This document shows positions 25,642 to 38,168 of a stretch of DNA of 64,000 nt, piece by piece; position 1 is the first letter of the stretch, and the number at the start of each line of letters is the position of its first letter. The notes under the pieces are model-generated. The model saw nothing but the letters and a program-made list of their open reading frames with translations, was not told the DNA's origin and did no database searches. Source of the DNA: Camelus bactrianus. Lineage: Eukaryota > Chordata > Mammalia > Artiodactyla > Camelidae. The stretch is taken from NCBI RefSeq assembly GCF_048773025.1, contig NC_133548.1:29884001-29948000 (forward strand). The letters run 5' to 3'. Made by a program: the position numbers and the translations under genes.

Positions 25642-26469
25642 CTAAAACAAATAAAATAAGATGAATTGATATCTGTTCTTTTAGTGTAATTTGAACTAAT
25701 AGGAATTGCTTTTGCTTTTTTTCCTTACAGAATAATTTAACACCTTATTGAAAGCTTTAGAAATTGTAAACATAAGCCCATCACTAGAGTGATGTTGTAG
25801 ATGACTTTATATAACTATCTTTCATTGAAAATATTCTGATAGCTCCTTAAAAATTCTTTCTTAAATTCCTTTTTTTAAACCAATGAGGACTCTTTCACTT
25901 AAGGTAAACTAGACTTTAGTTTTCACTGTTTGGGACCTAAGTTCTTTTAAATAAACAGAGTATCTTCATCATCAATGAGATACATTAGATACATCATTGT
26001 AATCTTTTGTTCAGACATTGCGAGTTAATTCTGCTTTTGAGAAGCAATCCAGTTCCAGAAAAATATTTATTTCATTTATAGAAGCTAAGAAAGAGAGTAT
26101 ATAAGCATTCAAAAAATGTAAGAGGCCTAAGTCACCAGTGTTAGTCATGTTTTTAAACTTTAGAATCCACAAAACTTACCTCAGACAAGATATTCTAAAA
26201 ATTGAATTATTTTTCAAATTCTTTATATCCCCCTTCAAAAATCTGTCATATGGGCTGTAATTTCAGGAACATAGACTATATAAGCCTTTTAGAGAAAATT
26301 AGTCCGAGGGCTGAACTACTCTTCTTTTATAATTTCAAAAAAAAGGGTAATAGATATAGTGACTTTACTTTCTGAATCCAAACTTAGGACACAGGATTTT
26401 TCACAAAGACCCTCTCCTTAATCCAGGGTGTGATTCTACTTTCATGAAATTGTTGATAAGAATTTAAAA

Positions 26470-26625
26470 CAAGTGGAGCTATGCCTCAGTTACCTCACCT
26501 AGATGATGGGGATGAGAATAAATATGAATGACACCCAATAGAGAGGTGTCTTGTGAGGGCCCACTTGGATAATCGCTATAAAGTAGCAGGCACATTAGAG
26601 GTACAAAATGAATGTTAATTAATTT
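26470..26625 (+). mobile_element. MIR-type SINE fragment
   Basis: GCCTCAGTTACCTCACCTAG, ATGATGGGGATGAGAATAAA and AGTAGCAGGCACATTAGAGG follow MIR order. Confidence 0.6.
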
Positions 26626-27994
26626 TAGGCATTTGCTATATTGTGGCCATTGAATAGGGAAAAACTATCATTTGAATGGTCCCAGGCAACCAGGGCTGAG
26701 AGTTCCTATCAAGAAATATGACACTTTGAATTTGGTCTGCGGTGCCTCAAGGCTGAAATAAAGAGACACATACGGCTTTTGGCTCTGGCTTTCTAACAAG
26801 ATAGAAAAGTTAATTAGGTAAGGGTGGAAGCACAGTTAAAATGCAGTTGCAGGGTTTTCTTCCCTAACAGATCCCAAGGTGTTTAAACCCTGAAGATTAG
26901 AAGCTAAGGAGATGGAATTAAAGATCAAGACTCTAAGACATCCACTTGAGAAGAGTTTGTTTGCTTGTGACATTGGACTGACTGTTAAGGTCGCCTGCTC
27001 TGAGACTGGGTAGGTAAAGGAGGGTGAATCAATATTTCAGGTTTCTTTCAATTATTCCTGATAATTCTTCTAAAATATCACTTTATGCCTTTCCTTCCCA
27101 GCCTCAGTGGTCAGAAAAAGGCATTTCCTGGATTTTAGGTAATAAGCTTTAGAATTCCCTAGTACATCAATGTTCTAACTGCTCAAAAACCTCAATCAAG
27201 CATAATGTTCTGGGTTGACAATGACATGAGGTGGGTTATAAGAGAAAACTGACCAAAGTGATGATTCCTGCCCACCCACGAATTGTCATTCCTGTTCAGA
27301 GGACCAGGTACCCTCAGTGATCCCCGCCATCTCCATGATCCATCCCCTCCTCCAACCAAAACACTTTTCTTGTCTCCACTATTCATAACTGACAGGATTA
27401 TCAATTCTATCAATATGTTAGGCAAACTCCCTCACAAATATTCCTCTTCTTCCCTTTCTTTTTTCCTTATCATGCCAATTTCCCCTGGAAATGTCTCTTT
27501 TTCTCCTCAAACCACTGTCCCATTTGTAAACAAAGTAAACCTCAACCATGGGTAGAAAAAATGAGACTGAGACTAGTGATACCCCTGCATCAAGGAAGAA
27601 GGACACAAACTGTGTGTCCTTAATCAAATTACAGTCAGAGCCATTGACGCCACTGTCCCCTAAGTAAGCCTTGTGTTTCTCTCCTCAAGTAGTATCTTTT
27701 AAAATCAACAGGAAATTCTTAAGTCCATTTTATTGACTTGCTGTTTCATTTCTGTTACCTGCATTTCAATAATATTGTTTCCTAGTTGTTTAGTGTTATG
27801 TGTCCCATATATTAGTATTTCTACCAAGTAACAAGAATATATGGGAAAATGCCTATTTACAACCTATTGCTAATGGGTTACAAATTTCGCACAAGAAGCT
27901 GTCAAGTAAACTGTCAGAACACAGACTACCTATGTAGACAAAATTATTTAGGGAAGAAATCAAACCTTCCTGTGCTACAGAAGCTCTCACAGGA

Positions 27995-28165
27995 ACTTCG
28001 CCACTCCAAACACCTACCACTTACTAAGTCGTATTTGACTTGGTGTTTAATTTCTCTGAGCGCTGTTTCTGCATCTCTACAATGGAAAAATACCTCCCCT
28101 CCAAGGTTACTGTCAGATTAAAGGGAAAATCCATGCACTTGTTGCATGAAAACTCTAACATAGTA
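27995..28165 (+). mobile_element. MIR-type SINE fragment
   Basis: CACTTACTAAGTCGTATTTG, GTGTTTAATTTCTCTGAGCG and CTCTACAATGGAAAAATACC match the core and 3' side of MIR. Confidence 0.55.
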
Positions 28166-28204
28166 TCTGTTATCATTATTTCTATTTCTACTATAAGGAA
28201 AACT

Positions 28205-28405
28205 ATGATGCAAGTAAGCATTGGAATCTGGCTTCCTGAGCTCAAAACTGTGCTTTTATACTTGACCTTTCTGTGCCTCAATGATCTACCTATGTAAAAC
28301 AGAGTTAATATTAATGTCTATCTCAAAGGGTTGTTGCAAAAATTAAATGAGATAGCCCACTTAAAACCTTTAGTTCAGTGCCAAATAGGAAGTGCTCAAT
28401 ACATT
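28205..28405 (+). mobile_element. MIR-type SINE copy
   Basis: GGAATCTGGCTTCCTGAGCT, TTTCTGTGCCTCAATGATCT, AAGGGTTGTTGCAAAAATTA and AATGAGATAGCCCACTTAAA are the MIR blocks in order. It lies head-to-tail after the preceding MIR. Confidence 0.75.
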
Positions 28406-28965
28406 TTATATTTTATGAGTTATATTAGACTGTGAATTCCTCAGGTATTGGGATTATGTCCCACGAGTCCTCGGCCTTTTTATAAATAGAAGAGTAATGG
28501 ACTTTGAAAGTGCACTCATTAAACCTCTAAAGACCCTGTTCTTAATTTAAAATGCACAATTGCCTTAAAAAATGTAGTGTGTGTGTGTTGGGGGAGGGTG
28601 TCTAAAACTGATTCAAATGTCATTCATGACACAGCAGACAGAAGCCACCACAGCATGACCTACTTAAAACTAGAAGAGAGGTAATAACCTAGCAGAAAAT
28701 CAAGTCAATAGGGGGTATAGGTTTTTGGTGTGGGTTTGTCTTCGATTTTCAGGTACCCAAAAGTATCTGGCACAGGCCAGAACCTGTCCTGTTTAGGAGC
28801 TGGTTTAAATCCCAAATTGGGTCAAGCACGGAGCTCTGTTGGAGCAGAAGGCTATCTCTGTATAGAGCAGTGTGCAGCCATAGATTAAAGTGGAGTCTCA
28901 GAAAGGCCCAGGGCCACCCACGGATTGAATTTTCTTGGAAAATGGCATCCAGATTTAAGCAAAAA

Positions 28966-29040
28966 ATAAAATAAAATAAAATAAAATAAAATAAAATAAA
29001 ATAAAATAAAATAAAATAAAATAAAATAAAATAAAATAAA
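28966..29040 (+). repeat. Microsatellite (ATAAA)15, pentanucleotide
   Basis: Fifteen uninterrupted ATAAA units; in the ANO3 transcript this reads (UUUAU)n, equivalent to TTTTA units. It lies 51 bp past the donor of the 29094-29149 exon. The - strand frame here (repeated FYFIL) is a product of the repeat. Confidence 0.97.
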
Positions 29041-29093
29041 TCAAGCACTGATCAGAAGAAACATTTTTAATGGAAATTATATTTCAAAATTAC

Positions 29094-29149
29094 CTCATGC
29101 GGGGGGAAAGCTGCTATATATGAGCCATTGTTTATAAGTTTACAGATAC
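29094..29149 (-). CDS. ANO3: ANO3 56-nt exon (KLINNGSYIAAFPPHE)
   Basis: This short exon of 56 nt has acceptor CTTTCCAG and donor CATGAG|GTAATT. It completes Gly (G|GT) and adds 18 codons, ICKLINNGSYIAAFPPHE, ending in phase 0. The G-x-x-x-L-I-x-x-G-x-Y-x-A-x-F-P-x-H motif is typical of anoctamins just ahead of the first membrane helix. Human has Arg where Cys is seen here (IRKL versus ICKL, from memory), a possible CpG-type change worth checking. A 15-unit AAATA repeat begins 51 bp past the donor. Confidence 0.94.
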
Positions 29150-29961
29150 CTGGAAAGAGAAGAATAGTTCCTGGGTTAGTTTAATTGAAGACTTCCCTCT
29201 GAAGCAATATACATACATACACTTGGAACAATAAATTATTTTGAAAACAAAATAACCCAAATGACTTCCACAGCCACATCACCTAAGAGGACAGTGAGGC
29301 TGTGAAAGAGACTGATCTTGAGTCTAATAATTATGTCCTTATAACATTAATCTATGGAGGTTTGCAAGGTTCCAACATATGGCACTTTCCCATATCATGA
29401 AATACGGGCATTTTAATACTCATTTATTTGGGGGCATATGAGACAGGAACAACTTGTTTCCCCCTCAAAATAACAAAATTTGGTCAAAGAAGCAGAGGAA
29501 TTCCTCACCCCTAAAATGTCTCAAAAAGGTATCAGTACTGAGAAATCTTTAATTCTTTAATGTTGATCCAAAGAGACATAAATATGGGACATTTCTTAAA
29601 ATCTTCATTTCAGTGAGAGTGTAGTGACATGGACACTCTTATAGTCCTGGTGAGATTAGATATTGGGAAAACTCTTCTAGAGAGCAAGTTTTGTGCAATA
29701 TTATTCATTCTAGTAAAGAATTAAAAATAACTGTACATCCAAAATTGGGGAATTGTTTCATTATTTACGGTATAGTCAATTTTATCAGGTGCTTGGGAAA
29801 TGAGTGTGATTTGATGACCGTTTATAATAGGATTTTGTACAGCTATTTAAAATGTTTTCAGATATACTAATGGGCTTGAGAAAATACTCATAGTGGTAAT
29901 ATAAAAATGATGGAAAGTTGTAAACACTGCATGGTTCTAATTATGATATATATGATATACT

Positions 29962-30456
29962 TGTGAATGAAAAATACTGCAAATCATATCAGTAAACAAT
30001 GAATGCTGAAGCCATCAAGTCATCAGTGGCTGCTCCCCCACCCCCACCCCCAGTGAAGACAAGCCTGCAGACCAGCCTCTGCAGCCACTCACAATGGTGC
30101 AATCTGAGGGCACTCAGAATAAGAAAGGGCAGGATACTGGCCCTAGATAGCTAAGTGCCGGTCAAAGAAATGAATTCAATGAGCCTAAATGTTTGCTTCC
30201 TTCCATGCACAGAAAAGCACTGAATTCTTTAATTTGAGATGCCTGGTTTTCTTTGTTAACAAGTAATCTTTTAACGTTCCAACTACCTGGTCTTTGTTGT
30301 AAAGTATCCTAGCTCCTCCCCTACCTCTTTGGAGCAGTCCCTCCAAGCGATCTGAGAGGCTGTCATCCCCGGCTCAAGGGGTTCGAGTCCTCAGAAGTGT
30401 CCGCCAAATAAAACATAACTCTCAACTTTTAGGTTGTGCATTTATTTCAGTCGACA
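29962..30456 (+). mobile_element. Solo LTR, class I ERV-like, family A copy 1
   Basis: A fossil LTR of about 495 bp starting TGTGAATGAAAAATAC and ending CAGTCGACA, with the LTR poly(A) signal AATAAA at 30407-30412. It is matched along its length by 35715-36216 (same strand) and 32166-32658 (opposite strand). No internal retroviral sequence lies beside it. No clean target-site duplication was found (TACT before, TATG after). Differences between copies by eye suggest tens of millions of years. Confidence 0.8.
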
Positions 30457-30872
30457 TATGTGATATATGTATCACATATATCATGTATATATACAGTATT
30501 AATTTTAACAGTGACAATTGAACGTAGGGATTTTTAATTTTTTTTTTCTCTTTTGTGTTTGCTGCAGGTTCCACAAAAGGCATGGTATCTTTACAATCAC
30601 TTAAATGTCAATTTCATTTTGAAAAACTACATAAGCACATAGTGCTATCATTTACATACATTATTAGTTTACATTCTGGACTTCTCTATTTTTATTTCTT
30701 GTTTAGAAAACTTCTGATTAAGTATCAAAGTTTTATAAAGATTTAGTGTTTAAATTATTTTGACTGTTCAAGAATAAATGAATTATTAATCAGAAGAGAA
30801 CCAAAGTCTGAACATTCCTCTTTAAAAAAATGAATGACTGAAAACACAGTTCCTTTTACTAATATGGCATTC

Positions 30873-31337
30873 TGTGAAGGAAAAGCCGGGCTGGTCTAAC
30901 AAGATAAAACACAAGTCTAGGAATGTGAAGGAGAGGCTGGGCTGGGCTAACAAGATAACTCACAAGTCTAAGTATTGGATACTGATCTGAGTTCTGCTGG
31001 ACTAACTTGTAAATCTAGGTTAATTAGTGTTGTTTTGCTGTTCATGTTTTTTTGCTAGCCAGCTGGGTTTTCAAAGATACATTATTTGGCTTTGGAATGT
31101 TGGTTTGCTGCCTCCCCACCTCTACTTTTGTGATGATAATGCTGCTAAAGCCGTTCCATGCCTATCGGCCGAATACCCCAAGCTTGTACTTTACCCTATA
31201 AAACCTCACGTGCACGTCTTGCAGGTGCTCAGAGCTTCGGAGCAGAAGCCCCTCTGAGCCCGCCGGCGTAATACATCTGAGTACTCCAACCTTCCGAGTG
31301 GTGCTTGTTTCTTGACTGGCCTGTCGTTTCCGTAACA
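30873..31337 (+). mobile_element. Solo LTR, class I ERV-like, family B
   Basis: A fossil LTR of 465 bp, TGTGAAGG...CGTAACA, with ATTC target-site duplications on both sides (30869-30872 and 31338-31341). TATAAAA at 31197-31203 fits an LTR promoter. Its first 102 bp are two tandem 51-bp units. Not related to family A by eye. No internal part remains. The frame at 31027-31257 is chance. Confidence 0.8.
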
Positions 31338-31679
31338 ATTCTATTTTAAAGCAAATCAGTGGATATTGGTCTAAATTTCCACTGGCTATTACCTTTTTTT
31401 TTTTTTTAAAGGATTTTAGGACATGACTGACATTTTATCTCTTCTGTCATCTTGTATTCTTCACCCTAACAAAAGGCAAGCTCCTTTGTTACCCATTGTT
31501 ATCTGCTCTGCTCTGTGTAAACTTTGCAACTATACGTAATTTTCCTCCGTGAAACTTTTTCAGTTTTCATTTGCATCTGACACGGAGCAGCATACTGCTA
31601 AACATTAAAACAACACAGACATTTAGAAAGTTAAAATTATCTCTTAACTTCATCTTCCAGAGATAGTCTCTAAAAAGTT

Positions 31680-32160
31680 TCATATATATTCTAGAATTTT
31701 TTTTTCCTTTTCATTTGTGTATGCTTATGAAATGGGATTGGCTATATTAGAGTTAGTTTTGTAACTTATTTTTTTTCTACTTAATAATGTATTATGGTAT
31801 CTTTCAAAATCAGTAAGTAGAGAACTAACACTAATTTTCAATCTCTATGAGTAAAGGGTCCATGTCATATACTTTCTATAATATGTAGTGTATAATAGAT
31901 GCTCAATAAATTTGAATTAAGAGTGAATAAAACCATGTAATGTTTAATGGATGCATTATGTGGATATAACGTAACTTATTTGTCAGTTCCTAATGATGGA
32001 TAGTTAAAGTATCTCCAGTATTACTCTCTTTTATTCTTTGCTTACAAAGCTACAGTGAACAAATTTCTCCATATATTGTTATTCAAATGTCTGATTATTC
32101 CTTTGGGATAAATTTCAAGAAATAAAATTTGTTCCAAAGTTTTCAGACATTTCATATTTT
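31680..32160 (-). mobile_element. Probable old L1 fragment, reverse orientation
   Basis: Phrases such as TAATGGATGCATTATGTGG, AAGCTACAGTGAACAAATT and TCCTTTGGGATAAATTTCAA resemble the reverse complement of an L1 3' region. Very diverged. Confidence 0.4.
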
Positions 32161-32165
32161 GATAC

Positions 32166-32658
32166 TGTTGACTGAAATAAATGCACAGCCTAAAAGTTAA
32201 GAGTTGTTTTATTTGGCAAGAGGACTCGAGCCGGGATGACAGCCTCTCAGATGGCTCTGAGGGACTGCTCCGAAGAGGTAGGGGAGGAGCTAGGATATGT
32301 AGGAGCTTTACAACAAAGACCAGGTATTTGGAACAATAAAATATTGCTTGTTATCTAAAGAAAACCAGGCATCTTAAGTTAAAGAATTTAGTGCTTTTCT
32401 ATGTATGGGAGGAAGCAAACATTTGGGCTCACTGAATTCATTCCTTTGACCAGCACCTATCTATCTAGGGCCGGTATCCTGTCCTTTCTTATTCTGAGTC
32501 CACTCAGAGTGCACCACTGTGAGTGGTTGCAGAAGCTGGGCTGCAGGCCTGTCCTCACTGGGGGGTGGCGGCAGCCGCTGATGACTTGGTTTCAGCATTC
32601 TTTGTTTACTGATAATGGTTGCAGTATTTTCATTCACATTGCGGTATTTTCATTCACA
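32166..32658 (-). mobile_element. Solo LTR, class I ERV-like, family A copy 2, reversed
   Basis: The reverse complement of family A, bounded by TGTTGACTG and CATTCACA on the + strand, with ATAC target-site duplications (32162-32165 and 32659-32662). Its AATAAA (plus-strand TTTATT, 32208-32213) faces the same way as ANO3 transcription. The outer end has a 20-bp tandem duplication (GTATTTTCATTCACA twice). About 493 bp, no internal part. Confidence 0.85.
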
Positions 32659-32853
32659 ATACATATGGTCAAATGCCCTTGAAAAAAGGTTTTTGTGTGT
32701 GTGTTTTATTATCTTTTTATCAAAAAGGTGAAAAATAGAATGTTTACAGTTTGTTCAATGCATTATATCTTCACATGTAACGCATGAAGGCAAAGCTTCA
32801 GTTGTTAAAAAATATTTCTGCGTATACTTAGTAAATTCCACTTTGTGTCTTTA

Positions 32854-33687
<834 letters not shown>

Positions 33688-34154
33688 TCATATTTTACAA
33701 TTGAATTAGGTTGCTTTCCAGGGCCATGCCTACTTTCCGCCGCCGTTCTTAAAAAGAGTTCCCAAAAGACATACACCCACACTCACACCCACACAACATG
33801 CATTACTCCTGTTCGCAAGCAGAAGACATAAATTCTGAAATAAACCAAATCCTGCATTTACTTAAACTCTTTCAGGGCAACTAGGTTATCCTTGTAAGAG
33901 AAATTTGGTGGAAAATGTTAAAAAAAAAAAATCATCATACACAAAGATGGGGTAGGAAAGAGCATAAAAAAATAAAACTAGCAAGATATATTAAAGTTGT
34001 GTGTGTATATATGTTTATCTGTGTGTCTATATATGTGTAGCTACAGACCGCTTAAAAAAAGTCTACAGCAATGTGGCTTCTCAAAACTGGAGATGGAAAA
34101 GAAAGAAAAGGCTACAACACACTAATTTAGCAGCACTGGGAGCCACGGGGGCTG

Positions 34155-34320
34155 ATGGAAACAGCTAGGGTTTTGCGGTCAAGAAAAATTGGATTCAAAG
34201 GCAGCTCTGCCTTATAGTAGCTGTGGGAACTTGTACAAGTTATTTAATTTCTTGCCTAGGTTTCCTCACTCATACAATAAAAATAATAATAGTGACCTTG
34301 CTGGAGAATTGTGAGTTGCT
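34155..34320 (+). mobile_element. MIR-type SINE
   Basis: TTGGATTCAAAGGCAGCTCT, GTAGCTGTGGGAACTTGTAC, AAGTTATTTAATTTCTTGCC and CAATAAAAATAATAATAGTG follow the MIR consensus order well. Confidence 0.8.
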
Positions 34321-34349
34321 GCTTTACTTTAAACCTGATTATTAACAAT

Positions 34350-34570
34350 AAGGCAAGTTCCCTTGGCAGTACCTTAAAGACTTTAATGGGCAGATAAATC
34401 ACTTGAAGACCCTGTTAAAATGCAGATGTTAATTCAGTTGACCTCCTGTGGGGTCTGGGATTCTGCATTTCTAATTAGTTCCTGGGGAGGGGGTGGGCTG
34501 ATGGCGCTTTGACTGATGGATTTAGCATAGACACTGGATAAATAAATATTAGAACACTGTTTCAGAAAAT
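34350..34570 (+). mobile_element. MER5-like DNA transposon remnant
   Basis: ATCACTTGAAGACCCTGTTA, AAATGCAGATGTTAATTCAG, GGGGTCTGGGATTCTGCATT and CTAATTAGTTCCTGGGGAGG fit the MER5A body. Confidence 0.65.
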
Positions 34571-35289
34571 CTCACATCAGGATACTTTGGCCTCAGCTTT
34601 AGAGTACAGTCATCACCCTGTTCTATGGGTATATATACTGACTTGAATCATTTTTTTTTCCAAAAGACAAAAAAGAAAACAAAAGAGATACTGACTCCAG
34701 AGATTGATTCTGAAAATTAAATTCTGAGCTGCTATAAAAACAGCTGTGTTTACTTTAAAAATGTGTTATATCTATATACGATTTATGAGGTTCTATCTTT
34801 GGCAATTTTTGGTTCCTTCTGCAATAGAGAAGTCAAAGTAGCAGGACAGAATACTTTCCTAGACAAGTACAATGTATCTTAATATTTCTTTGGCCAACTC
34901 TGCTTCAACTTTAAAAAACTAATTCAGTACCCCAATGTGCAGGCAGCGATTGTACCTTAGAGATCATTTTAGTCAAGTCTATTCACGGTAAAATTACTAC
35001 GTATAATTTGAAATAAGCATCGAGTCTTAATGTAAAGTTTAGCATGTGAGAAGAGTTTTGACCTTTTCTTTGCCAAGTAAGGTTATCATTTTGGTGCCAC
35101 GTCATTTTTGGTTTTAGAGGGTCCAGAGTGTTTCTTTCTAGCCTAAAATAATAAATGAACATTATCTGAAGTGTTCATTTTGCTTCCTCTTATTACAAAG
35201 AAAGACTCTGAAATCACAGAATATCAGCATATTCCAGCAACTAGTGCATAGTCTGTAAAAACACTGAATGGATTAGATAGCAATTCTCA

Positions 35290-35500
35290 AGCTGTTCAAA
35301 TTTAGCCTAATGAAGAGAAAAATGGGGTAGGAGTTGGAAGATGAATTTGTGGGTCATTGAAATTGAACCAAACATTTCTGATCTTTGAGCTTTAGGTTCC
35401 TCACATGTAAAGAGAGGAAGTAATTCTACCTGCCCTACTTCATTAGGTGGTGAGGAGGAGCCAACAAAAGCTGGCATCTGATGGCATTTAGAAAATGCTG
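35290..35500 (+). mobile_element. MIR-type SINE fragment
   Basis: TTGAGCTTTAGGTTCCTCAC, ATGTAAAGAGAGGAAGTAAT and CCTACTTCATTAGGTGG follow MIR order. Confidence 0.5.
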
Positions 35501-35714
35501 ATGAGGCACAGAACCCACGGGCCTTTTATCTCTGACAAGATTACAAACATACTAGAAATAAATGTGAATTTAAATAAATTAAAGACATGAGATAAAATGA
35601 TTTTTAAACCATCATTGACCTTTTACAGAAAGATAAACAATTTTATCAGTTTAGACATTTTACACACTCTTAAGAAGGAATGAATGATGTTTAATGATGA
35701 AATGTGGTCAGGCT

Positions 35715-36216
35715 TGTGAGTGAAAAATACTGCAAACCATATCAGTAAACAAAGAATGCTGTAACCATCACGTCATCAGTGGCTACCGCCACTGGCCAGT
35801 GAAGACAAGCCTGCAGCCCTACCTCTGCAGCCACTCACAATGGCGTACTCTGAGGGGACTCAGAATAAGAAAGGACAGGATACTGGCCCTAGATAGCTAG
35901 GTGCTTGTCAAAGGAATGAATTCAGTGAGCCCAAATGTTTGCTTCCTCCCATACATAGAAAAGCACTAAATTCTTTAACCTCAGATGCCTGTTTTTTCTT
36001 TAGATAACAAGTAATCTTTAATGTTCCAACTACCTGGTTTTCGTCGTAAAACTCTTATATATCCTAGCTCCTCCCCTACCTCTTTGGAGCAGTCCCTCAG
36101 AGCAATCCGAGAGGCTGTCATCTAATCCTGGCTCGAAGGGGTTTGAGTCCTCAGAAATGTCCGCCAAATAAAACATAACTCTCAACTTTTAGGCTGTGCA
36201 TTTATTTCAGTGGACA
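35715..36216 (+). mobile_element. Solo LTR, class I ERV-like, family A copy 3
   Basis: A 502-bp fossil LTR, TGTGAGTG...CAGTGGACA, with perfect GGCT target-site duplications at 35711-35714 and 36217-36220. AATAAA lies at 36167-36172. It is the best-bounded copy of family A. No internal sequence, so it is the product of LTR-LTR recombination. Confidence 0.88.
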
Positions 36217-36234
36217 GGCTGAATCTGAATTACA

Positions 36235-36400
36235 GGATGCAATGATCTAGCTTATTAATTTATTTGATTCTCCTTCAGTTTTCTTATCACTTAAATGAAG
36301 GGATATTCTGATAGTTAAATAGGTAATGCCTGATATCACAGTGCCGAGAACAAAGTAAGTACTCGGTAAATGTTTATGATAACAACAAGGAAAAGAAGTG
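36235..36400 (+). mobile_element. MIR-type SINE fragment
   Basis: TTCAGTTTTCTTATCACTTA, AGTTAAATAGGTAATGCCTG and AGTACTCGGTAAATG resemble the MIR 3' end. It directly abuts the right flank of the solo LTR. Confidence 0.55.
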
Positions 36401-38128
36401 TCACTACTTCTACAACTACCACTACCACCACCATGCCATCAATGGAACCTAACGGATTATCTAACTTCTACCAAACCTTTATCACGTTAGCCATCTTGCA
36501 AACTCAAGATTTTAAGGCATACTGTGAGGATGACTTCTAACAGAGCTTTAATTTCCTTTGTCAAAATCAGTGGAAAGGGGACAATTCAACAGAAATTGAA
36601 AAGAAATCTGGATTAAAGCGTCAACAGAACTTGGTCAGAGCACAAACTCTACCACCCCAGATGCGATAGTTGGGGGATTGAGGTGTGGGGTGGTGAGAAG
36701 TAGTGATAATGGAGTCATTTATTTTCCCTGAGCTACAAAAACAGTTACTCTTTGTTCTGCCTTCCCAAAGGGTCATTATGAATATGCTTTGATAACTGAA
36801 TATGAAGGTGCTTTGTAAACAAATGATAGATAGCAACAATAATAAAACTCCAGGCATTTCCTATCCACCTGCCTGGAGAAATGATAATCTTCAAAAGTTG
36901 GATAATTGCCTGTACATATTTATCCCCTAATGTTTACTCATCAAATTATCCATGCACAAAACATCTTTCCCACTTCAAGAAAGGGAAAGTACAAGTGAAA
37001 TCTAAGGAATCTAAGGGCACATATTTGACTTTTTTTGCCTTTTCCAATTGTCTACAAATTGGGTTTTATAATTTTATAACAATGATGACCACACACACAC
37101 ATACACACAAAACATCATACTTTTCTTTTCCAAACGTCAAGTTTAAAAAAAATCAATAACTCATTTCCTTAATTGAAAGTATGGACTCAGGCAAATAACA
37201 TGATACTCATTTTTTCAGTTTAATGTCATATAATTTTATAAATGCCTTTCCTATTTATCTGTTACTCACCCCATATGCATCCACAAACTCAAAGAACAAA
37301 GAATACTACTTGCAATACATAAATTGTAAAGCTGTAGGCTATAGTAAAGTTTAAGACACATTAACAATCATTTGGAATAACTGATAACCTTATTTTCATT
37401 TCAGAAAATTAAACAGAAAATAATAATAAACACAAAAGGTAATAAAAAACATAAATGACCAATATAGTGGTCATTTTTCTAGTTTACTTTTGTTTGACCA
37501 AAATAGAAAAAAAAAAACTTTCTTCCACTATTAAGAATGTTTCTTTAGGATTTAGTATACACATGTTTATCAGGAATTCTAAGCACACATTTAATCTAAA
37601 ACTAAATTATGACAGTATTACATAGACATTTGTTGCCATTTTAATATACAGGACTTTATCCTTCTTCAAGTCTCTGAAAGGAAGATGTCTGTTTATCAGA
37701 AAACCCACTAATCACACAGTGGCAAAATCTCACTAATTTTACAGAGCACATGGAAGCAAATCCAAACATATTTTATCAACACATCCAATATTGAACAGGC
37801 ATATACAGAGAAAAAAAACATGAAAAATCTGCAGTTGTAAATTTATATATCATAATATTCCAGCAAATTTGGCCTTACCATGCAAAAATAACTTTGGAAA
37901 TTTGCTATATAGACCAGGAGAACATAGGCACAAGGGAAATGATGAAAACTCATTGTATATCTGAGCATGTTCACCTGACAAACAGAACAACCTGACCTGG
38001 CTGAGGGAGGTCATTAATTGTTTAAAGAGTCATTTTGGTACTAATTCCCTTAGCATTCATTCAAATTTCAAGTTTCCCCCCCAATTTACCTTTCTTATCA
38101 TCTATTCCTACCATACCTAAGTTTAATG

Positions 38129-38168
38129 TTTAAAAGAGTACAATAGGAGAATATTGTACTCTTTTAAA
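38129..38168. repeat. Perfect 16-bp inverted repeat, 8-nt spacer
   Basis: Arms TTTAAAAGAGTACAAT (38129-38144) and ATTGTACTCTTTTAAA (38153-38168) are exact reverse complements around AGGAGAAT. Would fold as a hairpin on either strand. Confidence 0.9.

Larger units (their letters stand above)
25642..29093 (-). other. ANO3: ANO3 intron (between KLINNG exon and pre-TM1 exon)
   Basis: 3.5 kb. MIR fragments at 26470, 27995 and 28205, and an AAATA microsatellite at 28966-29040 near the donor. 26680-27990 is not assigned; it has a more GC-rich 26680-27000 part that may be an old repeat. Confidence 0.85.

Noticed and set aside
27283-27627. Opposing Pro/Ser-rich and basic frames
   Set aside because: No domain, no splice logic; low-complexity pyrimidine/purine bias explains them.
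30460-30500. ATATGTGATA...TATCACATAT palindrome after the first solo LTR
   Set aside because: AT-rich dinucleotide-like sequence where short palindromes are expected.
37448-37476. AAATGACCA...TGGTCATTT short hairpin
   Set aside because: Only 9-bp arms; expected by chance in a window of this size.
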